NCBI RefSeq assembly: GCF_000430505.1
Contig: NZ_KE387153.1
Span: forward strand, 420,542 to 484,541
Length of the DNA: 64,000 bases
Direction of reading: 5' to 3'
DNA from: Eisenibacter elegans DSM 3317
GTDB lineage: Bacteria; Bacteroidota; Bacteroidia; Cytophagales; Microscillaceae
Numbering within the stretch: position 1 is the stretch's first letter; every line of letters starts with the position of its first letter. Below, piece by piece: positions 17,981 to 25,553 of the stretch. The notes under the pieces were generated by a model. It was not told the origin of the DNA and ran no database searches. It was given only the letters and a program-made list of their open reading frames with translations. The position numbers were made by a program, and so were the translations under genes.

Positions 17981-19087
17981 ATGCCGCGCATACTCATTAT
18001 AGATGACGATAAATTGACCCGTACAGGAATTACCAAGCTGCTTGAGTCGAAACAATATGATGTACTTCAGGCCGAAAACGGCCAAAAGGGGTTAATCTTA
18101 GCACTTCAAGAACACCCCGAAGTGATTATTTGTGATGTGATGATGCCTGGTATGAATGGTTATGAGGTGTTGCAAAAACTTCAAGAAAATCGACATACTG
18201 CCGGGATTCCTTTTATTTTCCTCACTTCCAAGGCCGATGTCAAGGATATTCGTGCGGCCATGTTGTTGGGCGCTGATGATTATCTCATCAAACCTTTTGA
18301 CGAAAAAGAGCTGCTCGACAGCATCCGCAGCAAAATCAACAAACGCAAGGATAGCCAAACCACTCAGACCTTGCTCCACCATACTGACCAAAACAAAATG
18401 CTCCTCCACGAAAAATCAGCACACGAAATCAATACTCCGCTCAGCGGGATTTTGATGAGTACGGATCTGCTGCTCAAGCGGCAGGGAAACCTCAATAAAG
18501 AGGAAGAAAAAGAGCTATTACATATCATCCATAGTTCGGCCAAAAGGCTCAACAATACCCTACAAAATTATCAACTCTACAATATTCTCGAATCTTTGAA
18601 AGAGGATGAGGAACTACGGGCTTTTTATGCCAGTGGCCTGACACAAGGGTTTAAGCGCCTGGCTGAGGAGACTATCGACCAAGTAGCCCGCGATTATGGG
18701 CGCTACAATGATGTGATTGTAGAACTAGAAGAGAGTACCTTGCGCATTGCTGCCCCACACGCTCAGAAAATAGTCAAAGAATTGGTAGAAAACGCACTCA
18801 AGTTTTCAGAAAAAGGCCAAATCGTTCAGGTATTGGGCAAAAAACACGAAGACCTCTATCATCTCAAAATCATTGACTATGGGCGCGGGATGGAGCCTTG
18901 GCAGATGCAAAACATCACCGCCTACCGTCAGTTTGAGCGTGCCAAATACGAGCAACAAGGAATGGGATTGGGCTTATACTTGGCCAAGGCACTCATCGAG
19001 CTGCATCAGGGGGTACTGCGCCTAGATAACAACCCTAGCCGAGGAACTATCGTAACAGTCTCTTTGCGAATCCAACCATCGCACTAG
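17981..19087 (+). CDS. Response regulator-histidine kinase hybrid (REC-HisKA-HATPase)
   Basis: The 368-residue soluble protein starts at ATG 17981 (MPRILIIDDDK); an in-frame TTG 48 bases upstream is less likely. Residues 1-125 are a receiver domain with D8, D9, the phosphorylation site D52 (ICDVMMPG) and K105-type DYLIKPF. The HisKA H-box SAHEINTPLSGIL has H148. The HATPase N-box is KELVENALKFS and the G boxes are DYGRGM and GMGLGLYLAKAL. There is no membrane segment, so it should take a phosphoryl signal from another kinase or sense a cytosolic cue. No partner is adjacent. Confidence 0.88.
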   Translation: MPRILIIDDDKLTRTGITKLLESKQYDVLQAENGQKGLILALQEHPEVIICDVMMPGMNGYEVLQKLQENRHTAGIPFIFLTSKADVKDIRAAMLLGADDYLIKPFDEKELLDSIRSKINKRKDSQTTQTLLHHTDQNKMLLHEKSAHEINTPLSGILMSTDLLLKRQGNLNKEEEKELLHIIHSSAKRLNNTLQNYQLYNILESLKEDEELRAFYASGLTQGFKRLAEETIDQVARDYGRYNDVIVELEESTLRIAAPHAQKIVKELVENALKFSEKGQIVQVLGKKHEDLYHLKIIDYGRGMEPWQMQNITAYRQFERAKYEQQGMGLGLYLAKALIELHQGVLRLDNNPSRGTIVTVSLRIQPSH

Positions 19088-19158
19088 CAACTTGAAGTAA
19101 TGCAAACTTCGAGGCTAACGCCATACACCGCTACATGGTGTGTTGTCAATAGTCAAGA

Positions 19159-19440
19159 CTAGAATAGACTTGACAAATTGTAGGTCTTGTGTGCCATATT
19201 GGCTTGTATGGTAAGTACAGCCTTAGGCATTTCTCCTCCTCTTTGCGCATAAATGACCGTTCCAATCGGGTAATCTAGCTCATAAGCTGTTTGTGGAGGC
19301 AGCATAATTTCGGCCTGCTCAATATACAATCGTATATTTTGATTCGTATCATTGCGCAAAACTAAGGGTACATACCTTAGGGTCAGGCACACACAACAAA
19401 ATATTATAAAAATACGCCAAAAGCTGGTGTATGTACCCAT
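19159..19440 (-). CDS. Small hypothetical exported protein
   Basis: The 93-residue protein has an N-terminal hydrophobic segment (IFIIFCCVCLTL) followed by a predicted beta-rich domain (LRNDTNQNIRLYIEQAEIML). I do not recognise the family. The frame has plausible codon use and stands alone on the minus strand, but support is only moderate. Confidence 0.5.
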   Translation of the reverse strand: MGTYTSFWRIFIIFCCVCLTLRYVPLVLRNDTNQNIRLYIEQAEIMLPPQTAYELDYPIGTVIYAQRGGEMPKAVLTIQANMAHKTYNLSSLF

Positions 19441-19629
19441 ATCCTTCGCTTTTTTATTCTTCTAAATGTCCGCAAGACTTCTGCGCAATTATCGGGAAAA
19501 GTTGTTGCTTTTTTTTAGCATATTTAACGAAGTTATGGATTTATTTTGCCAATAAATCATTTTAGCAAACAAAGCCTCAGCCTAAGACTGCCTGCCCAAT
19601 CAGCATTCATTCAGGAAATGTGTGTATTG

Positions 19630-19731
19630 TACTCAATCAAAATTGGTTTGGGAAATATGTGTGCTAAGCATCCTTGAGAATCAAGAAAATCAAATCCTGT
19701 AAATCCTCAAATCTTGTGAATCTTGGCATAA
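19630..19731 (-). repeat. Dispersed repeat family A, copy 6
   Basis: An inverted, nearly complete copy. It reads CCAATTTTGATTGAG at its 3' end and TGAATCTTGGCATA at the right. It lies in the gap between the small exported protein and the small regulator. Confidence 0.8.
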
Positions 19732-19845
19732 AACCCCGTAAACCCTTGATAGTCAAGCAATCAATCTACTGGTTTGCCTATGACTTGCTGCTAGCCCAAC
19801 AAGAGCCCAAGGGATACCTCTAAGAACAATATGGGCAACAAAAAA

Positions 19846-19866
19846 GCACCCTCTCGCAAAGGGTGC
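19846..19866 (-). terminator. Terminator of the small regulator gene
   Basis: GCACCCT/AGGGTGC stem with a 7-base loop, followed on the minus strand by six T. It ends 24 bases after the stop at 19890. Confidence 0.8.
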
Positions 19867-19889
19867 TCTCATAACTTGAGCGTTGATGA

Positions 19890-20222
19890 CTACAAATCAG
19901 GGCTGTTTTGCCACTCGAACCAAGGTAGACGGCGGATGCGCACCTTGTCGATGGGAATGTCGTCGATACCTAAGCTAGTACGCTCGCGGTACTCTAGGAT
20001 AAGCATATCGCCTTCCAAGTAGGCGTGGTGAGCATCACCTACGCGCAAACCGTACTTCAAGCTGATGGTCAAAAGCGATACCAAGTGCTTCTGAGGCAAA
20101 TCTTGGAGGTTTTTGAGCCAGTTGTGAATAGTACGGGTAGGAAGCTTTGCTTCTTTTTCTACTGCCGAAATGTTGAATGGTCCGGAAGTCAAAAGCTCAC
20201 GGATGTAATCTTTGATGTGCAT
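19890..20222 (-). CDS. Small putative helix-turn-helix protein
   Basis: The 110-residue protein starts MHIKDYIRELLTSG. Residues about 15-40 (NISAVEKEAKLPTRTIHNWL) look like a helix-turn-helix as in phage or Cro-type regulators. The C-terminal half is charged and beta-rich. It has its own terminator and an AT-rich upstream region, so it is very likely a real monocistronic gene. Its target is unknown. Confidence 0.7.
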   Translation of the reverse strand: MHIKDYIRELLTSGPFNISAVEKEAKLPTRTIHNWLKNLQDLPQKHLVSLLTISLKYGLRVGDAHHAYLEGDMLILEYRERTSLGIDDIPIDKVRIRRLPWFEWQNSPDL

Positions 20223-20768
20223 GAGTATTAAATTTATGTTCTACCAAATTTCGTGCAATATACACACTATGATGTAAAAATACAAAAAATACGATGTAAT
20301 TGTTCCAGATAATAAGAAAAATGCAATTACATCGGCTTATTATCGCAAAAAAACCTCAAAAAGTACATCTATTCTTTTAGACTGTTTGTTGCATTGCTTG
20401 GGACTTATTTTGGCACAATTTAGCAAGAATATCGTACAGACAAACACATTACAACGAATTTTGAAGCGATTTCGGCTGTCTGGTGTGCTCAATGAGAAGT
20501 AAATTAGGGTATTTTGATACCACTTTAGCCTCTTTTGCGGCTTCTTATAGTTGCCCGCTATATACTGATAAACTTGGCTCTTTAGTGATTTGCTCGCTAA
20601 GGTAGTTGTAAAGCCTCCCTTGAGAGCCTTACAGTATAGCGCCTCCTTAAACTCAGAAAATCCCATAAACTCTTAGGTAAAGTCCTATCTTGCGCTATTG
20701 ATAATGAACAAGGCGCGCATTTTATTTGTTAGCCCCTGTAAATAACTTACCCCAAACCCTACTACTCT
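20223..20768. other. Gap without supportable gene
   Basis: This 546-bp AT-rich gap separates the small regulator from the alcohol dehydrogenase. A 108-codon minus-strand frame at 20340-20666 exists, but its composition (many Cys, Lys and Phe, no domain, no ribosome site) looks like chance. Promoters for both flanking genes are expected here. I see no repeat copy. Confidence 0.4.
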
Positions 20769-21917
20769 ATGGAAAATTTCGTTGCTTATAACCCGACCAA
20801 ACTCTACTTCGGCAAAAGCTGTGTAGATAAGCTTGGTAAAGAAGCTACCCAATATGGTCAAAAAGCGCTTGTTTTGATTGGTAAAGGCTCTATCAAAAAA
20901 AACGGTATTTTGGATAAGGTATTGTCGCAGCTCAAAAATGCAGGTATTGACAGTACCGTATACGAAGGCATCAAGTCAAACCCCATTTACCAAGACGCAG
21001 ACGCTGCCGTAGCGCAAGGAAAGGCTTTTGGCGCTACAATGGTGATTGCCGTTGGTGGAGGCTCGGTGTTGGATACGGCCAAAGCTGTGGCCGCCGGCTT
21101 GTATGTAGCACATTCTGTCTGGGATTTCTATACCCGCAAAGCCCAAGCCCCTACGCAAGCCGCGCCTCTCATCACCGTATTGACCTTGGCCGCCACCGGC
21201 TCGGAGATGAATATGTTTACGGTATTGCAAAACGATGAAACTGGTGTCAAAAGTGGCTATGGGCACCCGCTCCTGTTCCCCAAAGCCTCTTTTTTAGATC
21301 CAGAATACACGTACTCCGTACCGCTAGACTACACAGCCTATGGCGTAGCCGACCTTATCTCTCACGTAATGGAGCTGTACTTTGAGCCTAGCGATAGCCC
21401 GTTGAGCCATTATTATAGCAGCGACATCATCCAATTGGCTATTCAGTATGGCAGAGCCGTGATGAACAACCCTACGGACTACGATATTCGCGCCAATATT
21501 ATGTGGTTGGCGACCAATGCGCTCAATGGGTCCTTGGCTGCCGGCAAACGTGGTGGTGACTGGGGCGTACACGGCTTCGAGCATTCGCTCAGTGTCTTGT
21601 TTGATATTCCCCATGGAGCAGGGCTTTCGATTGTATACCCGGCCTGGCTCAAAAGTTACCAACCCGATATCAGTACCAAGCTCGACTTCTTAGCCCAACG
21701 CTTGCTAGGGCCAGATGCCAAAGGAGTAGACTATATCAATATGCTCGAAAAGTTCTACCGCGATGACTTAGGTATTCCTACACGCCTCAGTGAGGCCAAC
21801 ATCGGAACAGATAAGCACGCACTTATCCTCGAAAACCTGCGCCAGAACCGTGTCAGTGGTGGCTTTTTTCAGATGGATGAAGCCCGACACCAAGACTTGC
21901 TCAATCGCATGGCCTAG
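20769..21917 (+). CDS. Iron-containing alcohol dehydrogenase, YqhD/butanol dehydrogenase type
   Basis: This 382-residue NADP(H)-dependent enzyme reduces aldehydes to alcohols. The GGGS cofactor motif is at residues 96-99 (VGGGSVLDTAK). The metal ligands D195, H199, H268 and H282 are present (DLISHV, VHGFEH and IPHGAG), each one residue from the numbering I recall for E. coli YqhD. Likely role: detoxifying short aldehydes or a fermentative step. Monocistronic. Confidence 0.93.
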   Translation: MENFVAYNPTKLYFGKSCVDKLGKEATQYGQKALVLIGKGSIKKNGILDKVLSQLKNAGIDSTVYEGIKSNPIYQDADAAVAQGKAFGATMVIAVGGGSVLDTAKAVAAGLYVAHSVWDFYTRKAQAPTQAAPLITVLTLAATGSEMNMFTVLQNDETGVKSGYGHPLLFPKASFLDPEYTYSVPLDYTAYGVADLISHVMELYFEPSDSPLSHYYSSDIIQLAIQYGRAVMNNPTDYDIRANIMWLATNALNGSLAAGKRGGDWGVHGFEHSLSVLFDIPHGAGLSIVYPAWLKSYQPDISTKLDFLAQRLLGPDAKGVDYINMLEKFYRDDLGIPTRLSEANIGTDKHALILENLRQNRVSGGFFQMDEARHQDLLNRMA

Positions 21918-22041
21918 TTTTTAGCGGGATGGGTGTGGCTTTGTCAAAAGACTCCGCTCATCCCCAAAAGACAGATTAAAAATTTTTTAGCCTGATTTTT
22001 AATCACTTGCTCATTCTATTCGATTTTTTTCTTCCAAACAC

Positions 22042-22072
22042 TTGCGCAAAACCAACCGACCTGTTACCTTTG
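22042..22072 (+). promoter_or_regulatory. tRNA-His promoter (TTG-N20-TACCTTTG)
   Basis: TTG at 22042-22044 and TACCTTTG at 22065-22072 are 20 bases apart, a near-consensus Bacteroidota promoter. Transcription would start near 22079, about ten bases before the tRNA. Confidence 0.7.
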
Positions 22073-22089
22073 CATTCTCAATTCGACAC

Positions 22090-22164
22090 GGCGGTCATAG
22101 CTCAGGTGGTTAGAGCACCAGATTGTGGTTCTGGGGGTCGTGGGTTCGAGTCCCATTGGTCGCC
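22090..22164 (+). tRNA. tRNA-His (anticodon GTG)
   Basis: A full cloverleaf can be drawn. The seven-base-pair acceptor stem includes two wobble pairs. The D arm is GCTC/GAGC, the anticodon stem CCAGA/TCTGG with loop TTGTGGT, and the T arm GTGGG/CCCAT. The extra G at position -1 (22090) pairs with C73 (22164), the hallmark of histidine tRNA. CCA is not encoded. Confidence 0.96.
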
Positions 22165-22179
22165 CTAAAATGAGGCAGA

Positions 22180-22211
22180 AGCAGTTCAGAAATATCTGAA
22201 CTGCTTTTTTG
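22180..22211 (+). terminator. Terminator after tRNA-His
   Basis: An 11-bp perfect stem AGCAGTTCAGA/TCTGAACTGCT with a 4-base loop and a run of seven T. It ends the tRNA transcript 16 bases after the mature 3' end. Confidence 0.9.
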
Positions 22212-22282
22212 TTTTGCAAAATTGCGCACTTTTGTGTTGATTTGTTATACAATTATTTACGCAACACGCTAGCATCTCTTTT

Positions 22283-22894
22283 ATGAAAATCATTGCCATA
22301 GGCCGTAATTATGCCGAACATATAGCCGAACTCCAAAACGAACGCCCCACAGAGCCGGTTGTATTCCTCAAACCTGATACGGCGCTGCTCAAAGACAATG
22401 CGCCTTTTTATCACCCCAGCTTCAGCCAAGATATTCACCACGAGGTGGAACTAGTGCTGCGCATTTGTAAGGAAGGTAAACATATTGAACCGGAGTTTGC
22501 CCACAAATACTACGACCAAATCGGGGTGGGTATAGATTTCACCGCCCGCGACCTCCAAAGCGAGCTCAAAGCCAAGGGTTTGCCCTGGGAGAAAGCCAAG
22601 GCCTTCAATGGCTCAGCACCTGTGTCGGGCTTCCTGCCAATGGAACACTTCCCCGACAAACAACATATCGACTTTGGCCTCAAAGTCAATGGTGAATGGC
22701 GACAACAAGGCAATACCTCTCTGATGCTCTATGACTTTGACTATCTCGTGGCACACGTGTCGCACTATTTTACCCTCAAAACTGGAGACTTGATTTTCAC
22801 TGGTACACCCAAAGGTGTGGCGGCTGTCAAAGTCGGCGACCGCCTTCAGGCCTATATCGGCGAAGAGTGTCTGCTGGATTTTGAGGTCAAATAA
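22283..22894 (+). CDS. Fumarylacetoacetate hydrolase family protein (FAHD1-like)
   Basis: This 203-residue metal-dependent hydrolase is of the small FAH type. The family cores are visible: GRNYAEH at the start, HHEVELVLRI with the metal-binding Glu residues, GIDFTARDLQ, and the signature GDLIFTGTPKGVA near the end. Members are acylpyruvases, oxaloacetate decarboxylases or aromatic-degradation hydrolases. The exact substrate is not readable. It is just downstream of tRNA-His but behind a strong terminator, so it has its own promoter. Confidence 0.9.
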   Translation: MKIIAIGRNYAEHIAELQNERPTEPVVFLKPDTALLKDNAPFYHPSFSQDIHHEVELVLRICKEGKHIEPEFAHKYYDQIGVGIDFTARDLQSELKAKGLPWEKAKAFNGSAPVSGFLPMEHFPDKQHIDFGLKVNGEWRQQGNTSLMLYDFDYLVAHVSHYFTLKTGDLIFTGTPKGVAAVKVGDRLQAYIGEECLLDFEVK

Positions 22895-22955
22895 CCAAAT
22901 GCTAATGCCGCCTGTGAGGATGGGTGCGTCGGTTGTGCCACGGATGCACGAATGA

Positions 22956-23075
22956 TACACCAATAGGCATTTTTCAAATCCCATAGTTAAAACTATGGGC
23001 TAGGTCTTATTTTGTGCTCAAGTAAGGGCTCAGCCTGTCTCGGAGTTGGAGCTACGAGCTACTTTTCTGACAGTA
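22956..23075 (+). mobile_element. Dispersed repeat family B, copy 2
   Basis: The left end is ACACCAATAGGCATTTTT, then the palindrome CCCATAGTTAAAACTATGGG and the CTCGGAGTTGGAGCTACGAG segment; the right end has diverged. It lies between the stop of the FAH gene and the stop of the convergent hydrolase. Confidence 0.7.
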
Positions 23076-23087
23076 TCTGTTTCATGT

Positions 23088-23954
23088 CTATAACACTTCC
23101 TCCAAAAACTGGGTGAGTGCCATTGCGACAGCCTCAGGCTGTTCTTCTTGTACAAAATGTCCGGCTTCGATATTGACAACGCCCCTCAGCTGTGTAAAAC
23201 AGTTTTGGTGTCCTTCAAAATACTCCGGAATGACTACAGGGTCGCGCTGGCCATAGATGATGAGGGCTGGCATTGTAAAAGGTTGATTTTGCAGGGTCTT
23301 CCAACGGTGTACATCCTCAAACATCGTCCGGTAGTAGTTGGCGGCAGTGGTGGGGGTATGCGGCTGACTGTAGGCTTGAATGTAGGCCTGAAGGCTGTCT
23401 TCGGGGAGTTGGCGGTTCTTGAGTGGACTACGGACAAAGTAGCGAATCCAGACCTCCTCGTTGCCCGGAATCATGGCTTCGGCCAAGACTGGCTGCTGTT
23501 GAAACACTTGATACCACTCAGCCCTAGCGCCTTGATTGCGGATTTTTTGCTGTGCCAATAGCGAACCACTACGGTTGTTGAGCAAGAAAATATTGAGCAC
23601 AACCAAGGCTTTGACCCGCTCGGGAGCAAGCAGAGCCATCTCTTGGGCAATGACTCCTCCCCAATCGTGCCCTACGAGAGCAAATTCGCCCAAACCCAAG
23701 GTATCGGCTAGGACGAGGATGTCCTTGGCTAGCTCGTGTTTCTGGTAGGCTTCGGGTGCTAGAGTGCGTTCGCTATCACCCATACCACGTGTGTCAGGGC
23801 GGATGTAGCGAAAACTTGAAGGCAAATATGGGAGTGTATGTTCCCAACAATAAGACGTTTCGGGCCACCCGTGAATCATCAAAACAGGGAAGGCCTCGCC
23901 CCCACTGTCGCGCAAGGCAAAGCACCCACGAGGTGTGTTGATTTGTTGTGTCAT
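23088..23954 (-). CDS. Alpha/beta hydrolase, epoxide hydrolase-like
   Basis: This 288-residue enzyme has HGWPE (oxyanion HGxP motif), the nucleophile D97 in GHDWGG and catalytic His 266 in AGHFVQE. These fit the soluble epoxide hydrolase/haloalkane dehalogenase group with an Asp nucleophile. The motif differs from the RHDRG typical of fluoroacetate dehalogenases. It follows the haloalkane dehalogenase gene by 20 bp on the same strand, so the two are very likely cotranscribed. A haloalcohol or epoxide step after dehalogenation is possible, but this is inference. Confidence 0.82.
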   Translation of the reverse strand: MTQQINTPRGCFALRDSGGEAFPVLMIHGWPETSYCWEHTLPYLPSSFRYIRPDTRGMGDSERTLAPEAYQKHELAKDILVLADTLGLGEFALVGHDWGGVIAQEMALLAPERVKALVVLNIFLLNNRSGSLLAQQKIRNQGARAEWYQVFQQQPVLAEAMIPGNEEVWIRYFVRSPLKNRQLPEDSLQAYIQAYSQPHTPTTAANYYRTMFEDVHRWKTLQNQPFTMPALIIYGQRDPVVIPEYFEGHQNCFTQLRGVVNIEAGHFVQEEQPEAVAMALTQFLEEVL

Positions 23955-23974
23955 GGTAGTCTATTTTTGGACAA

Positions 23975-24871
23975 TCAAACGCTAGCCTGCATCCAATCTA
24001 TGATTGCTTTTGCCCAGGCTTCGCCTTGGTCTTCTTGGCAAAAGTGCCCGGCATTTTGGAGGGTGATGTGAGGTTGATTTTGTGCGCCCGGAACAACTTT
24101 TTGAAAAAAGGTATCACCGCCGTGTGTGATAGGGTCTTTGTCGCCGAAGGCCGTCAAAAAAGGTTTTTGCCACTGTTTGTATACTTCCCAAGCTTTGAGG
24201 TTGGCAGGCACTGCCGGGTCTTGGGGGCTGGTGGGCACGAGAGCGGGGAAAATACGAGCGCCGGCCTTGTAGTCTTTATCGGGGAAGGGGGCATCATAGG
24301 CGGCGATGGCTTCAGCGCTCAATGGTATCGCACAGCCCCCGTTGACGATTTTGCCGATATTGAGCACTGGAGCTGTTTGGGAGTATTGTTGCCAAGCCAA
24401 GAAGGCATCGCTAGGCTTGCCCTGCCCGGTGGGCAGAAAGGTATTGGAGACGGTGATGCGCTTGAAGCGCTCTTGATTTTCGGCGGCGAGGCGAAGCCCT
24501 ATCAGCCCGCCCCAATCTTGGCATACAAGCGTAAGATTTTGTAAATCAATTTTTTGAAGAAAGGTACTCATCCAATCCACGTGATTTTGGTAGCTGTAGT
24601 CGGTCAGCTCAGTGGGTTTATCGGATTTGCCAAATCCGATGAGGTCGGGAGCAATCACACGGTAGCCAGCAGCCGTAAATAGGGGAATCATCTTGCGATA
24701 AAGGTAAGACCAGGTAGGCTCTCCGTGCATCAGTAATAAAGTTTCGGTAGGGTGCTGCCCCTCGTCGAGGTAGTGCATCCGTAGCTCAGGGCTGATTTGC
24801 ACATAGTTTGGGGCGAAGGGATACTCTGTTAAACCCTCAAATCGCACATCGGGTGTTCGTAAGACTTTCAT
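23975..24871 (-). CDS. Haloalkane dehalogenase, subfamily I (DhlA-like)
   Basis: The 298-residue enzyme closely resembles Xanthobacter DhlA along its length (RTPDVRF, YPFAPNY, LDEG, HGEPTWSYLYRKMIP, GFGKSDKP). The nucleophile is D119 (QDWGG), with halide-binding W120 and W160, catalytic acid D246 and base H276 (AGHFCQE). It would hydrolyse carbon-halogen bonds of short haloalkanes, giving an alcohol and halide. There is no signal peptide, so it is cytoplasmic. First gene of a two-gene operon with the epoxide hydrolase-like gene. Confidence 0.9.
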   Translation of the reverse strand: MKVLRTPDVRFEGLTEYPFAPNYVQISPELRMHYLDEGQHPTETLLLMHGEPTWSYLYRKMIPLFTAAGYRVIAPDLIGFGKSDKPTELTDYSYQNHVDWMSTFLQKIDLQNLTLVCQDWGGLIGLRLAAENQERFKRITVSNTFLPTGQGKPSDAFLAWQQYSQTAPVLNIGKIVNGGCAIPLSAEAIAAYDAPFPDKDYKAGARIFPALVPTSPQDPAVPANLKAWEVYKQWQKPFLTAFGDKDPITHGGDTFFQKVVPGAQNQPHITLQNAGHFCQEDQGEAWAKAIIDWMQASV

Positions 24872-24999
24872 TAGCAGTTTGTTAGTTTATTTTGTTGATT
24901 ACCTACGAAAGCTACTATTTTTTTCGATAAAAAGCCAATCTCCTTGCACTTAGTTGGTCATGTGCTTTACAAATACGTATAATGTCTTCACAAAAGCTG

Positions 25000-25007
25000 T
25001 ATCTTTG
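25000..25007 (+). promoter_or_regulatory. Candidate -7 box for the lipoprotein gene
   Basis: TATCTTTG lies 42 bases before the lipoprotein ATG at 25050. No convincing TTG -33 box is seen at 19-20 bases. It argues against the upstream start at 24954. Confidence 0.4.
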
Positions 25008-25049
25008 TGGCCATTATTACACAAAGCGATACTATCAATCACAGTCATC

Positions 25050-25517
25050 ATGATGCGAAAAATCCCTTGGGCACTCCTGCTCTTTTTCTTTGGGTTGTTA
25101 TGCGCTTGCAAGCCTCAAGCAACACATACTACTAACGGTCAATCAACTGATAATCAAAAAGATAGTAGCAATACCACAACAGTCGTCAACAATCTTAGAG
25201 AAACAACCATGTTGAAAGAACCAATGCCTATTGGCATTGTGCGAGTACAGGCTGTATTGACGGTTGCGTCCTTGCCTGAAGGTACTCCTGATACACCGCA
25301 AAATGTCAGCATTAAAATTTTGAAAATACTAGGCTATGGCTCTGGCTTTGAGGGTTCGGTATCGCCACAGCAGAACATCGATGTTTATTTCCCTAAGGGG
25401 CTAAATGAGTTGTTTTTACAACCCAGTGCCATATTTACGGCAGACATTCAGGGGGGGCTTATGTTAGACGAAGACCTTGTCAAGTATACCATACAATCTC
25501 ATAGCATCAATCCCTAA
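25050..25517 (+). CDS. Putative lipoprotein
   Basis: The 155-residue protein starts MMRKIPWALL and has a lipoprotein signal with lipobox LCAC, cleaved before Cys. A Ser/Thr/Asn-rich linker follows, then a small beta-rich domain (GIVRVQAVLTVASLPEG). The family is not recognised. It stands 36 bp before the secreted BNR protein on the same strand and may be cotranscribed with it. Confidence 0.72.
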   Translation: MMRKIPWALLLFFFGLLCACKPQATHTTNGQSTDNQKDSSNTTTVVNNLRETTMLKEPMPIGIVRVQAVLTVASLPEGTPDTPQNVSIKILKILGYGSGFEGSVSPQQNIDVYFPKGLNELFLQPSAIFTADIQGGLMLDEDLVKYTIQSHSINP

Positions 25518-25553
25518 GGCTTATTTTCAACCACCAGACATTATATTTCACTT

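Noticed and set aside
20340-20666. A 108-codon minus-strand frame in the gap before the alcohol dehydrogenase
   Set aside because: It has Cys- and Lys-rich composition, no signal, no domain and no promoter or ribosome site; more likely chance in AT-rich DNA, though not excluded.
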